From: Vibrio maritimus | GTDB taxonomy: Bacteria > Pseudomonadota > Gammaproteobacteria > Enterobacterales > Vibrionaceae | Assembly: GCA_003263775.1 (NCBI GenBank) | Contig: JYJJ01000002.1 | Span: 248,001 to 312,000 of the forward strand | Direction: 5' to 3' | Length of the DNA stretch: 64,000 nt | Shown here: positions 29,451-38,602 of the stretch, piece by piece | Numbering within the stretch: the stretch's first letter is position 1 | Layout: every line of letters begins with the position of its first letter | Notes under the pieces: generated by a model | Told to the model about the DNA's origin: nothing | The model's input: only the letters and a program-made list of their open reading frames with translations | Databases searched by the model: none | Position numbers and translations under genes: made by a program

Positions 29451-30227
29451 ATGTATGTAGTAGAGCTTCATTTTGAGTGTTTTGATAACACCACGATCAG
29501 CGCGGTAGAAAAGGGCATTAACGGTCTGATGGACGCGCTGCGCTATAACGGCCAAGTGTTAGGTCGTGAGTTTCCGGTGGTGATGGGTGAGGGCGAGTTC
29601 TTTGTTCGTGCGGTATGCCCTGAGCAAGACAGCTTGCATCCTAGTAACCACTCAGATTTCGTAAAAGTGTGTTTAAAGCGTTTGTCGGATGCGTGTCTAC
29701 TGGCACCTAAGGTTCGCCTTCTGGGTCGTGATATCAATTCAGAGCAGGCAGCAGAAGATGAAACGCCGAGCTGGCAAGTGCTGTACACCACCTATGTGCA
29801 CACCTGTTCACCGCTTCGAAGTGGTGAAACCTTGTTGCCGATCCCGCTGTACCGTAATCCACCAACACTCAATGGCGATCATAAGTCAGTGATTAAATGG
29901 CAAACCGAGTGGCAAGCGTGCGATGAAATCCAGATGGCGGGTGGCTGTAAAGCAGAGCACGCCGCGCTGCGAGAACTGTCTGAGGTAGGCAGTGACCTGT
30001 TCCGTCGTGGCTGGGATATTCGCGGTCGTATCGAGTACATTACCCAGATCCCAACGTACTACTACCTGTACAAGGTAGGCGGTAAGAGCCTTGAGGAAGA
30101 AAAAGCACGTAAGTGCCCGAAATGTGGTGGAGAGTGGTTGCTTGATGAGCCGCTGCACGACATCTTTTACTTCAAGTGCGACTCATGCCGAATCGTCTCA
30201 AATATCTCTTGGGATCATCTAAAGTAA
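29451..30227 (+). CDS. Zn-ribbon-containing protein, DUF2310 family
   Basis: The 258-residue cytosolic protein ends in a zinc ribbon with two CxxC knuckles (KCPKCGGEW and FKCDSCRIV, about residues 220-248). The N-terminal part is a mixed alpha/beta domain found only in this family, described as possibly nucleic-acid binding. Its start is two bases past the syd stop, so translational coupling is likely. The syd-DUF2310 pair is conserved in vibrios, hinting at a shared process, but no function has been shown to my knowledge. Confidence 0.85.
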   Translation: MYVVELHFECFDNTTISAVEKGINGLMDALRYNGQVLGREFPVVMGEGEFFVRAVCPEQDSLHPSNHSDFVKVCLKRLSDACLLAPKVRLLGRDINSEQAAEDETPSWQVLYTTYVHTCSPLRSGETLLPIPLYRNPPTLNGDHKSVIKWQTEWQACDEIQMAGGCKAEHAALRELSEVGSDLFRRGWDIRGRIEYITQIPTYYYLYKVGGKSLEEEKARKCPKCGGEWLLDEPLHDIFYFKCDSCRIVSNISWDHLK

Positions 30228-30237
30228 TAAAACGAAA

Positions 30238-30265
30238 GAGGGTTGAAGCACAAGCTCCAACCCTC
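30238..30265. terminator. Terminator at the convergent ends of the DUF2310 gene and metNIQ
   Basis: GAGGGTTGAAGC-ACAA-GCTCCAACCCTC forms a stem of 12 pairs with one mismatch or wobble. On the minus strand it is followed by TTTCGTTTTATT, which favours the metNIQ transcript; the plus-strand tail is weaker. Confidence 0.75.
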
Positions 30266-30275
30266 ACTGTCTTTA

Positions 30276-30340
30276 CAAGGACCAAGGACCAAGGACCAAG
30301 GACCAAGGACCAAGGACCAAGGACCAAGGACCAAGGACCA
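30276..30340. repeat. Heptanucleotide tandem repeat (CAAGGAC, about 9 copies)
   Basis: CAAGGAC is repeated nine times without interruption, followed by a partial copy that abuts the metQ stop codon at 30341. The array lies between metQ and its terminator, so it is transcribed in the metNIQ 3' untranslated region. Copies are identical, which suggests recent slippage expansion. Confidence 0.97.
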
Positions 30341-31150
30341 TTACCAGCCCTTAACAACGCCACCTTTGAAGATATCAGAGGCTGCGTTGTACACATCTTC
30401 TGTTTGGTACGCTTTAACAAAGTTCTGAACGTTTTCTGCGTTCACATTGTCTTCACGCGCAACGATTAGGTTTACGTACGGAGACTCTTTGTCTTCAACA
30501 AATACGCCGTCGCGTTGAGGTGTTAGGTCGATAGAGCTTGCGTAAGTTGTATTGATGATAGATAGCGCTACGTCATCAAGAGAGCGTGGTAGCTGTGCTG
30601 CGTCTAGCTCAACGATAGTGATGTTCTTTGGATTCTCTTCGATATCACGAACCGTTGCTAGTAGACCAACGCCTTCACGTAGAGTCAGTAGACCTTGCTG
30701 CTCAAGTAGCAGTAGAGAGCGACCTAGGTTTGTTGGGTCGTTTGGTACTGCGATACGCGCGCCGTCTTGGATTTCATCAACAGACTTTACTTGCTTTGAG
30801 TAGCCCGCGATTGGGTATACAAACGTGTTACCTGCAATAGTCAGCTTGTAGTTACGGTCAGTGACTTGCTGGTCTAGGTATGGCTTATGCTGGAATGCGT
30901 TGATATCGATTGAGCCATCGTCCAGTGCTGCATTTGGTGTTACGTAGTCTGTGAAGGTGACTAGCTCAACGTCTAGACCGTATTGCTCTTTAGCAACCTT
31001 TGCTGCGACTTCTGCAACTTGTGCTTCCGCACCTGCCATCACACCGACTTTGATCTTGCTAGTGTCGACTTCTTTTTCACCACAGCCAGATAGAATAAGT
31101 GCTGATGCAGCGGCTGCAATTGCGAGTAAATTCTTAACGTTGAATTTCAT
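30341..31150 (-). CDS. metQ: Methionine ABC transporter substrate-binding lipoprotein MetQ
   Basis: MetQ captures L- and D-methionine in the periplasm and delivers it to MetI. The 269-residue precursor has a lipoprotein signal ending LILSGC, with the lipidated Cys at 23. The NlpA-type domain follows (KIKVGVMAGAEAQVAE, then TPNAALDDGSIDINAFQHKPYL). It is the last gene of metNIQ, 34 bases after metI. GAGAGAG lies upstream of the ATG. Confidence 0.95.
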   Translation of the reverse strand: MKFNVKNLLAIAAAASALILSGCGEKEVDTSKIKVGVMAGAEAQVAEVAAKVAKEQYGLDVELVTFTDYVTPNAALDDGSIDINAFQHKPYLDQQVTDRNYKLTIAGNTFVYPIAGYSKQVKSVDEIQDGARIAVPNDPTNLGRSLLLLEQQGLLTLREGVGLLATVRDIEENPKNITIVELDAAQLPRSLDDVALSIINTTYASSIDLTPQRDGVFVEDKESPYVNLIVAREDNVNAENVQNFVKAYQTEDVYNAASDIFKGGVVKGW

Positions 31151-31184
31151 GACTCTCTCCTTGTTATAAATCTTAAAATCTCGA

Positions 31185-31861
31185 TTATCTGTGGTCTACG
31201 CGGCGAACAACGGCATCACCGATAGACTGAATAATTTGTACCAATACAATGAGCATCACCACGGTCACGGCCATAATGGTCACATCGTATCGGTGGAAAC
31301 CATAGCGAATGGCTACGTCACCTAGACCGCCACCGCCGACGGTACCCGCCATTGCTGAGTAGCTTACTAGGGTCACTAGAGTGATTGTCACCGAATTGAC
31401 AATCGTAGGTAATGCTTCTGGAAGCAGTACCTTCGTAATGATTTGGTATGGCGTTGCGCCCATAGATTGTGCGGCTTCTACCAGACCTGTTGGTACCTCA
31501 AGTAGTGCACCCTCAATAAGGCGTGCCACAAATGGAATCGCGCCAACTGTGAGTGGAACGATCGCGGCCGTAGTCCCGATAAAGGTACCAATCAAAATCT
31601 TGGTCAGTGGAATGATCGCGACCATCAATACTAAGAAAGGTACCGAGCGACCGACGTTAACAATGGCACCTAGCACACTGTTTAATCGCGTGTTTTCTAG
31701 CAAGCCACCCTTTTTAGTGGTGTGCAGAATAACACCCAGTGGAATACCTACGCGAAGCCAACTACACCTGCTACCGCAACCATGTATAGGGTTTCCCATG
31801 TTGCCCCTAATAGTAGGTTACTGTTTAGAGATAACCAGTCTGTGACGGTGTTAAAGGACAT
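31185..31861 (-). CDS. metI: Methionine ABC transporter permease MetI (single-base frameshift near 31751)
   Basis: MetI is the inner-membrane channel of the methionine importer. The true start is the ATG at 31861 ([19 protein letters not shown]), inside the end of metN. The frame hits a stop after AGVVGFA; restoring one base in the CTACGCG at 31751 joins it to [20 protein letters not shown] and gives 225 residues. The ABC permease loop is [19 protein letters not shown]. Five to six transmembrane helices are visible. The overlap of 11 bases with metN indicates translational coupling. Confidence 0.94.
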
Positions 31862-32885
31862 AACCAAGTACCTCTACTTTTACATTGTGGTCGCGAAGAT
31901 ATTGAATCGCCGCGTTGTCGTCTTGCTCATTACCAAATAGCTCTGCCACCATCATGCCGAATTTTACGCCGCCCGCGTAATCAAGATCGGAACTTAGGAT
32001 GCTGACATCAATATTGTATTTGCGTGCAATTTGCGTCATTAGCGGCGCGTCTACAGTGGCACCGGTAAACTCTAAGCGAACAAGCGGGTAGCTGCCTTCA
32101 ACACGCTCAGATTGTAGCCTTGCTTGATAGTCTTCTGGAATCGAAAGGTCGAGTGTTGAACGAATGAATTCGTGCGCAAGCTCGGTTTTGGGATGGGCAA
32201 AGATTTCACCCACGGTGCCTTTTTCAACCAGACGACCGTCACCAATGATAGCGACCTCATGACAGATGCTCTTTACCACGTCCATTTCGTGAGTAATCAG
32301 CAGCATGGTGATCTTGAGCTTGCGGTTGATTTCTTTCAGTAGCTCAAGAATTGATTGGGTCGTCGCAGGGTCGAGTGCGCTGGTGGCTTCATCACAAAGC
32401 AGTACTTTAGGATCTGACGACAATGCGCGAGCAATCGCAACACGCTGCTTTTGACCGCCACTTAGATTGGCAGGGTAGGTATCGCGCTTATCTGCCAGTC
32501 CGACGAGCTTTAGAAGATCCGTCACTTTGGTTTCGATGTGTGAGCGCTCTTTGCCAGCAAGCTCAAGTGGCAGTGCCACGTTTTCGAATACAGTGCGAGA
32601 TGAAAGCAAGTTAAAGTGCTGGAAAATCATGCCGATGTTGCGGCGCGCTTCTGACAGCTCGGATTTCGATAGCTTAGTCAGGTCAACACCATCAACGATG
32701 ACTTCACCTGACGTTGGCGCTTCAAGCATGTTTACGCAGCGAATCAACGTACTCTTACCTGCACCAGAGGCGCCAATCACACCAAAGATGGTGCCTTCTG
32801 CGATATGCAGATTGATGTCTGCCAAGGCGTTGATTTCGTTAGCGCCTTGATAAAACACTTTGTTTACTTGATTAATTTCGATCAT
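31851..32885 (-). CDS. metN: Methionine ABC transporter ATP-binding protein MetN
   Basis: MetN hydrolyses ATP to drive methionine import. The 344-residue protein has Walker [10 protein letters not shown] (38-46), signature [15 protein letters not shown], Walker [12 protein letters not shown] and the switch His in LLITHEMD. The C-terminal NIL domain (about 260-340) binds methionine and mediates trans-inhibition. It is the first gene of metNIQ, and a MetJ operator lies about 100 bases upstream. Confidence 0.96.
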   Translation of the reverse strand: MIEINQVNKVFYQGANEINALADINLHIAEGTIFGVIGASGAGKSTLIRCVNMLEAPTSGEVIVDGVDLTKLSKSELSEARRNIGMIFQHFNLLSSRTVFENVALPLELAGKERSHIETKVTDLLKLVGLADKRDTYPANLSGGQKQRVAIARALSSDPKVLLCDEATSALDPATTQSILELLKEINRKLKITMLLITHEMDVVKSICHEVAIIGDGRLVEKGTVGEIFAHPKTELAHEFIRSTLDLSIPEDYQARLQSERVEGSYPLVRLEFTGATVDAPLMTQIARKYNIDVSILSSDLDYAGGVKFGMMVAELFGNEQDDNAAIQYLRDHNVKVEVLGYVL

Positions 32886-32984
32886 CTAAGCAACCTGAAG
32901 TCCGTGAGTAGCATAAAAGTTTGAACTACATCTCAATTGATAGAAGATGCTATGGTTTTCACCTTTTAGTGTCAATAGATATTT

Positions 32985-33000
32985 TTACGTCTAGACGTCT
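32985..33000. promoter_or_regulatory. MetJ operator (tandem met boxes) of metNIQ
   Basis: Two adjacent 8-base met boxes, TTACGTCT and the perfect consensus AGACGTCT, lie in the metN/gmhB intergenic region. Degenerate extra boxes may flank them (AGATATTT upstream, AAACGGCA downstream). MetJ with S-adenosylmethionine would repress metNIQ here when methionine is plentiful. Confidence 0.85.
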
Positions 33001-33084
33001 AAACGGCATTTTCATAGTGCCGTGACTATAAAAGCGTGTAATAATTCAGGTTATTAGCACCTATCTATAACAAGAGAGTGAACT

Positions 33085-33635
33085 GTGGCAAAACCAGCTG
33101 TTTTTTTGGATCGTGATGGCGTCATTAACGTTGATCACGGGTATGTGAGCGATGAACACGACTTTGAGTATGTTGAAGGCGTCTTTGAAGCGACGAAAAA
33201 ACTGCAGGACATGGGCTATATGCTGGTGTTGGTGACCAACCAATCAGGCATTGCTCGCGGTATGTTCTCCGAAGATCGCTTCCTTTCTTTAACTCAATGG
33301 ATGGATTGGAACTTCTCTGACAATGGCGTCGAGTTCGATGGTATCTATTACTGCCCACATCACCCTGAACATGGTATTGGTGATTACAAGCTAGATTGTA
33401 ACTGCCGTAAACCAAAGCCGGGCATGTTTATCTCTGCTCGTGACTTCCTAAAGGTTGATATGGAAAACTCGGTCATGGTCGGTGATAAAGCCGAAGATAT
33501 GATGGCAGCTGAAGCGGCTGGCGTTGGCACCAAGATCTTAGTGCGTACTGGCAAGCCGGTCACTGAGCGCGGTGAGTCTGTCGCAACTGTGTACTTGATA
33601 GTATCCGCGATGTGCCGCAATACTTAGCTAAGTAA
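33085..33635 (+). CDS. gmhB: D-glycero-beta-D-manno-heptose-1,7-bisphosphate 7-phosphatase GmhB (single-base frameshift near 33591)
   Basis: GmhB removes the 7-phosphate during synthesis of ADP-heptose for the LPS inner core. It is a HAD phosphatase: DRDG at residues 9-12 gives the nucleophile Asp9 and acid Asp11, SNQSG-type motif TNQSGIARG follows, and a zinc loop CPHHPEHG...CNCRKPKPG is present. The last residues go out of frame after SVATV. One added base at about 33591 yields [13 protein letters not shown], as expected, ending at 33635 with about 183 residues. Start ATG 33085 is preceded by AAGAGAG. It is divergent from metN. Confidence 0.93.
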
Positions 33636-33659
33636 TCAGTCGACCCAAAAGGAGTCATT

Positions 33660-34028
33660 ATGAATACTTACGCTAAATACGGATTGGTTGCCGCGTTAAT
33701 GGTGGGTGGTTTAACTGCGTGCAGTAGCACGGAGCAGACAGAGCCTGAAAACCCGTATCATGTTCTCCAATATCAGTGCGATAACCAGAGCTTTCAGGTA
33801 ACCCAGTTATCGAGAGAGCAGGTTCTGCTACTTATTGAAGGCGAAGAGTATCATCTGCATCGTGTCCCTTCTGCATCTGGTACCAAATACTCACTCGATG
33901 GCCAGTCGCAAGCTGAGTCTGAGGTTGAGCTGTTTAGTAAAGGCAGAGAAGGTATGCTTACCATTGCCGGTGAAACCGATAAAAGCTGCATGATGACCAC
34001 GCGAAGTGTACCAAAAAACGGATATTGA
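33660..34028 (+). CDS. MliC-family lysozyme inhibitor lipoprotein
   Basis: The 122-residue precursor has a lipoprotein signal ending GLTAC (Cys21). The remainder fits the MliC/PliC fold: an N-terminal YQCDNQSFQV strand paired with a C-terminal Cys near MM, and the signature ASGTKYS, the site that inserts into the lysozyme active centre in this family. The mature protein is likely anchored in the outer membrane and protects peptidoglycan from c-type lysozymes. GGAG precedes the ATG. It lies 24 bases after gmhB and just before treR. Confidence 0.78.
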   Translation: MNTYAKYGLVAALMVGGLTACSSTEQTEPENPYHVLQYQCDNQSFQVTQLSREQVLLLIEGEEYHLHRVPSASGTKYSLDGQSQAESEVELFSKGREGMLTIAGETDKSCMMTTRSVPKNGY

Positions 34029-34043
34029 ACCTTTTAGACACCC

Positions 34044-34987
34044 ATGAGCAAAAAACTCACCATACTTGATATTGCGAAGCTGTCGGGAGTCGGTAAATCT
34101 ACCGTCTCTCGCGTGCTTACTAACGATCCTAAAGTAAAACCCGAAACCCGCGAGAAAGTGGAGCGTGTGATTGCAGAGCATGGCTATGTGCCTCTAAATC
34201 TGCACAATCGATGCGTGGGGGCGGAGTGCAAAAGGTCATAGGTGTCATTATCTCTCGTCTCGACTCGCCTTCTGAGAACAAAGCGGTGAGCAGCATGCTT
34301 AATGTGCTTTACTCAGCAGGTTACGATGTGGTGATCATGGAGAGTCAGTTCGATCCCGAGAAAACCAACGAACACCTGAGCGTACTGCGTAAACGCAACG
34401 TTGAAGGTGTCATTGTGTTCGGTTTTACTGAGCTTGATATCGACAAAGTGTCTCAGTGGCAGGAGAAGGTGGTGGTCATCGCCATGGATACCGATCAAGT
34501 CTCGTCCATCAATTACGATAATCAGGGATTGATCCAAGCGGTTTTGAATAAGTTGCAGGCGCAAGGCGTCAATCACCTAGCCTATATTGGTGTTGATCCC
34601 AAGGATAAAACCACGGGCTTGGCTCGCCTCAACGCATTTCAAAAGTGGTGTGATGATAATGATCAGCATGCCGTTTATCGTACCGGTGAACTTCATCACG
34701 AGAGTGCTTATCAGCTTGTTGATGAGGTCGTGACGGACTCACTTCAAGCTATCGTGTGTGCCAGTGATACTTTAGCGCTTGGCACTATCAAGCGCCTACA
34801 AGAGCTTGGACGCGAAGATATTGTGGTGACGGGCGTTGGCGGTAATGAGCTATTGTCTTTCCTGTTCCCCAACATCTACAGCATTGATCCTGGCTATCAG
34901 CAAGCAGGAGAAAAAGCAGCTAACCTATTGATTAGTCAGCTTACTGGTAATAAAACTATCTCTCATCTCACGCAAGAAGCGGTGTAA
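34044..34987 (+). CDS. treR: Trehalose operon repressor TreR, LacI family (single-base frameshift near 34192)
   Basis: TreR represses treBC and is released by trehalose-6-phosphate. The LacI-type DNA-binding domain is residues 1-50 (KLTILDIAKLSGVGKSTVSRVL), followed by the periplasmic-binding-like effector domain. The frame is lost after EHGYVP; restoring one C at 34191-34192 gives SKSAQSMRGGGVQKVIGV and a protein of about 314 residues. The position directly upstream of treB, and the palindromes between them, support the identity. Confidence 0.92.
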
Positions 34988-35042
34988 GCACGGCTTCTTT
35001 TTCTTAGCAGTTCCCTTAATCAACTTGGCGCATTTATCAACA

Positions 35043-35064
35043 ATTATTGTGATCACACTCAATT
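35043..35064. promoter_or_regulatory. Putative CRP site upstream of treB
   Basis: TGTGATCACACTCAAT has one perfect half-site (TGTGA) and a partial second half (TCAAT) at the right distance. The position, just upstream of the first TreR operator, fits catabolite activation. Confidence 0.5.
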
Positions 35065-35065
35065 A

Positions 35066-35081
35066 ATGGGACTGTTCCCAT
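35066..35081. promoter_or_regulatory. TreR operator 1
   Basis: ATGGGACTGTTCCCAT is a 16-base palindrome with one mismatch pair. It resembles the GGGAAC/GTTCCC operators of TreR and lies in the treR-treB gap. Confidence 0.8.
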
Positions 35082-35120
35082 TTTTGTTTGAATCATTCCG
35101 TGGCACACTTCACGCAACTT

Positions 35121-35136
35121 ATGGGAATGTTCCCAT
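35121..35136. promoter_or_regulatory. TreR operator 2
   Basis: ATGGGAATGTTCCCAT repeats the first operator with a better palindrome, 55 bases downstream (centre to centre), about 90 bases before the treB start. Confidence 0.85.
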
Positions 35137-35226
35137 TCGCATGTTGCGATATTATTAATACAACGAGACAAATGGACCTAGACGTCTTAACCCTACGTCT
35201 CTATATCAGGAAAAGGTGTACAAACG

Positions 35227-36650
35227 ATGAGCAAAATAGCCCAGCAAGACATTGCAGCGATCATCGACGGTGTTGGCGGCGCTGACAACATTGCCAGTGT
35301 TAGCCACTGTTTAACTCGATTGAGATTCGTTCTTAACGATACCGATAAAGCCGACAAGTCGGCATTAGAGAGCCTAAAGATTGTTAAAGGCTGCTTTACC
35401 AATGCCGGACAGTTCCAAGTAGTGATTGGCACTGAAGTCGATGAAGTCTACAAAATGTTGATTGACTCAGCAGGCAAGAAAGCAGCGTCTAAAGACGATG
35501 CCAAGCTGGCTGCCCGTCAGAACATGAACTTTCTAGAGCGTGGTATCTCTCACCTAGCCGAAATTTTTGTTCCCCTTTTACCGGCAATTATCACGGGTGG
35601 TTTGATTCTTGGTTTCCGCAACGTTATCGGCGACATCCGTATGTTCGATGGCAAAACCTTAGTGGAAATCAGCCAGTTCTGGGCAACCGTTCACTCGTTC
35701 TTATGGCTAATTGGTGAAGCGATCTTCTTCTTCCTACCAGTTGGTGTGTGTTGGTCTACGGTGAAAAAGCTGGGTGGTACGCCAATTCTTGGTATCACGC
35801 TGGGTGTCACCTTGGTATCGCCTCAACTGATGAACGCCTATCTCATCGGTAAAGAAGTGCCAGAGGTGTGGGATTTCGGCTTGTTTGTGATTGAGAAGGT
35901 GGGCTATCAGGCTCAGGTGATCCCAGCGATGCTGGCGGGTGTGGCATTGGCGCTTATTGAAACCAACTTAAAGCGCATTGTCCCAAGCTACCTGTATCTG
36001 GTTGTGGTGCCATTCGTTTCTATCATTCTGTCGGTCATTCTTGCTCATGCCTTCATTGGTCCGTTTGGTCGTGTGCTAGGTGATGGCGTTGCGTTTGCCG
36101 CTAAAGCTGCGATGACGGGTGATTTTGCGGTACTGGGTTCTATGGTGTTTGGTTTCTTGTACGCACCGTTGGTGATTACGGGTATCCACCACACAACCAA
36201 TGCGGTTGACCTTCAACTGATGCAAGACCTAGGCGGCACACCAATTTGGCCTCTAATTGCCCTGTCTAATATCGCTCAAGCATCTGCGGTTGTTGGCATC
36301 ATCATTATCAGTAAGCGTGAGGGTGAGCGTGATATCTCAGTACCAGCCGCTATCTCGCTTACTTAGGTGTCACTGAGCCAGCTATGTACGGTATTAACCT
36401 CAAGTACAAGTTCCCAATGCTCAGCGCAATGATTGGTAGCGCAATTGCAGCGGCTATCTGTGGCAGCGCTGGCGTGATGGCGAACGGTATCGGTGTCGGC
36501 GGTCTACCGGGCATCCTATCGATTCAGCCTCAATACTGGATGGTATATCTCATGGCGATGTTAGTCGCAATGGCCGTGCCGATTATGCTTACTTTGTTCC
36601 TGTACAAACGCGCTCAATCAAAAGGTGAGCTAGAGCTTGCGAGCGCGTAA
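35227..36650 (+). CDS. treB: PTS trehalose transporter, EIIBC (single-base frameshift near 36356)
   Basis: TreB imports trehalose and phosphorylates it to trehalose-6-phosphate. The N-terminal EIIB domain carries the phospho-accepting Cys28 in SHCLTRLRF. The EIIC membrane domain follows after a linker (about residues 100-460), with GITGIHH-like ITGIHHTTNAVDLQ. The frame stops at 36366 after VPAAIS, but LGVTEPAMYGINLKYKFPML continues in the next frame. One base restored near 36356 gives AISAYLGVTEPAMYG and 474 residues. No EIIA is fused; it would be supplied in trans. Confidence 0.94.
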
Positions 36651-36731
36651 CCCCCATTAGTGGCTCATCTTGAGCCACTTCTTTGCTTTTTATTTTGACG
36701 ATTTTCCAAATTGGTAAGTGAGATTAAACCT

Positions 36732-38413
36732 ATGAGTCAAACTGCTCAAAAAGACTGGTGGAAAACAGCCACGATTTATCAAATCTATCCGAAGAGTTTT
36801 TGTGATAGCGGTGATAAAGGAATGGGGGATATCAAAGGGATTACCTCGAAGCTTGATTACTTATCGAAGTTAGGTGTTGACGCCATCTGGTTAACCCCAG
36901 TGTATGCCTCGCCAATGATTGATAACGGTTACGATATCTCCGATTACTATGCCATCAACCCTGATTTTGGCACCATGCAAGACTTTGATGAGCTGCTCGC
37001 GGCTGCCCATCAGAAAGGTATCCGCATCATTATGGATATCGTGGTTAACCATACCTCAACCGAGCACCAATGGTTCCAGTCAGCCCTAGGGGATAAACAA
37101 AGCCCGTATCGTGATTACTACATTTGGAAACCTAACGAAGGCAAACTACCTAACAATTGGCAGTCAAAGTTCGGTGGCTCTGCATGGGCATTGGACGAGG
37201 CCACCGATGAATACTATCTGCACCTATTTGCCAAAGAGCAGGCTGACCTTAACTGGGAAAACCCAAAAGTTCGCGAAGAAGTAAAACAGGTCATCGAGTT
37301 CTGGGCACAGAAAGGGGTTGACGGCTTTAGGCTGGATGTGATCAACCTTATCTCAAAACAGCAAGACTTCGCTGATGATGACATTGGTGATGGCCGCCGT
37401 TTTTACACCGATGGTCCGCGCGTTCATGAGTATTTACAGGAAATCAGTGAAGCGGTATTCCAGAAGTATGGTTCGGTAACCGTTGGTGAAATGTCGTCTA
37501 CGACGCTAGAGCATTGCCAGCAGTACAGCTCACTGGATGGTAAAGAGCTTTCAATGGTGTTCAATTTCCACCACCTAAAAGTGGATTACCCAAATGGTGA
37601 CAAGTGGACGAAAGCAGACTTCGACTTCCTGCAGCTAAAGCAGATTTTCAATCACTGGCAGACAGGCCTAAATGGTCAAGGGTGGGGGCGCTATTCTGGT
37701 GTAACCACGACCAACCTCGCGTAGTTAGTCGTCTTGGTAATGATCAGCAATATCGAACCGAGTCAGCAAAAATGTTGGCAGCGTCTGTTCATCTAATGCA
37801 AGGAACACCTTACATATACCAAGGTGAAGAGATCGGCATGACAAATCCGGGCTTCACGGATATGAGCCAGTATCGTGATGTCGAAAGCCTTAACATGTAC
37901 CAACTGATGGTAGAACAGGGCGATACCTCTCATGACAATATGATGGCTATCCTAAGACAGAAATCTCGTGATAACTCTCGCACGCCGATGCAGTGGAACG
38001 ACAGCAAACACGCTGGTTTTACTCAAGGTACGCCTTGGATCGGCGTTGCGGAAAACTATCCTCAGATCAACGCTGAGGCAGCGGTTGAAGATGATCGGTC
38101 GGTATTCTACTTCTATCAAGAGCTTATCGCGCTTCGTAAGCAGTTAGCGGTGATTACTGATGGTAGCTATGTGGATTTGTTCCCAGAGCACTCTCAGGTT
38201 CACGGTTACTTGCGTGAGAGTGGGCAGGCGATGCTGCTGTGCTTGAACAACTATTATGGTGAGGAGACTAGTGTGGTGTTGCCGGAGCAGTTTGATGGTT
38301 TGGTGAGTCGTGCTGTGTTGAGTAATTATGGGGTTGTTGGTGAAGTTGAACTGACGGGGGAGGTGGTTTTGAAGCCTTATGAGACGTTGGTGTTGTTGGT
38401 TGGGAAAAACTAA
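36732..38413 (+). CDS. treC: Alpha,alpha-phosphotrehalase TreC (single-base frameshift near 37686)
   Basis: TreC hydrolyses trehalose-6-phosphate to glucose and glucose-6-phosphate. It is a GH13 enzyme with DIVVNHTS, the nucleophile Asp202 in GFRLDVIN, the acid/base Glu253 in GEMSS and the third acid in WCNHDQPR. The frame is lost in a run of five Gs at 37684-37688; six Gs restore GWGALFWCNHDQPR and give 560 residues. I chose the ATG at 36732 (MSQTAQKDWWKTATIYQIYP) over a TTG seven codons upstream. Its last 140 bases are unusually G+T-rich compared with the rest of the gene. Confidence 0.94.
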
Positions 38414-38433
38414 GAGCAAGATCAAGAGATTGA

Positions 38434-38563
38434 CCCCCTCTAGCTCCCCCTTATAAAGGGGGAGAACCAGTGCTCGTTACTGACGTAACATTGCACCTTT
38501 ACATAAGGCGATGCGATAGCGAGCCTATTGTTCCTCCCCTTAATAAGGGGAGGCTAGGAGGGG
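38434..38563. repeat. Palindromic intergenic repeat element (about 130 bp)
   Basis: The left end is CCCCCTCTAGC followed by the small hairpin TCCCCC-TTATAAA-GGGGGA. The right end is the inverted counterpart, TCCCC-TTAATAA-GGGGA followed by GGCTAGGAGGGG. Each end is thus a hairpin, and both ends are inverted repeats of each other around a core of about 70 bases. It encodes nothing and looks like a REP/MITE-type non-autonomous element; it may also act as terminator for the convergent treC and yitT-family genes. Confidence 0.8.
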
Positions 38564-38602
38564 AAACGAGCGAAGCGAGTAAAGCAAGTTAAAGCCCCCA
38601 CC

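Noticed and set aside
30276..30340. CRISPR-like array
   Set aside because: The unit is 7 bases with no spacers and no cas genes nearby, so it is a simple tandem repeat.
30172..30469. Open frames reading through the heptamer repeat in several frames
   Set aside because: A 7-base repeat without stop codons keeps all frames open. The products are simple peptide repeats, such as GPWSLVL units, with no start signals.
31381..31845. A 154-codon open frame on the plus strand opposite metI
   Set aside because: It is antisense to the membrane protein metI. Long antisense frames with hydrophobic composition are expected there, and no start signal is present.
34044..38413. True inactivation of the whole trehalose locus
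   Set aside because: treR, treB and treC each have one missing base, but so do eleven unrelated genes in the window, including ligA. A common technical cause is simpler than selective loss of trehalose use.
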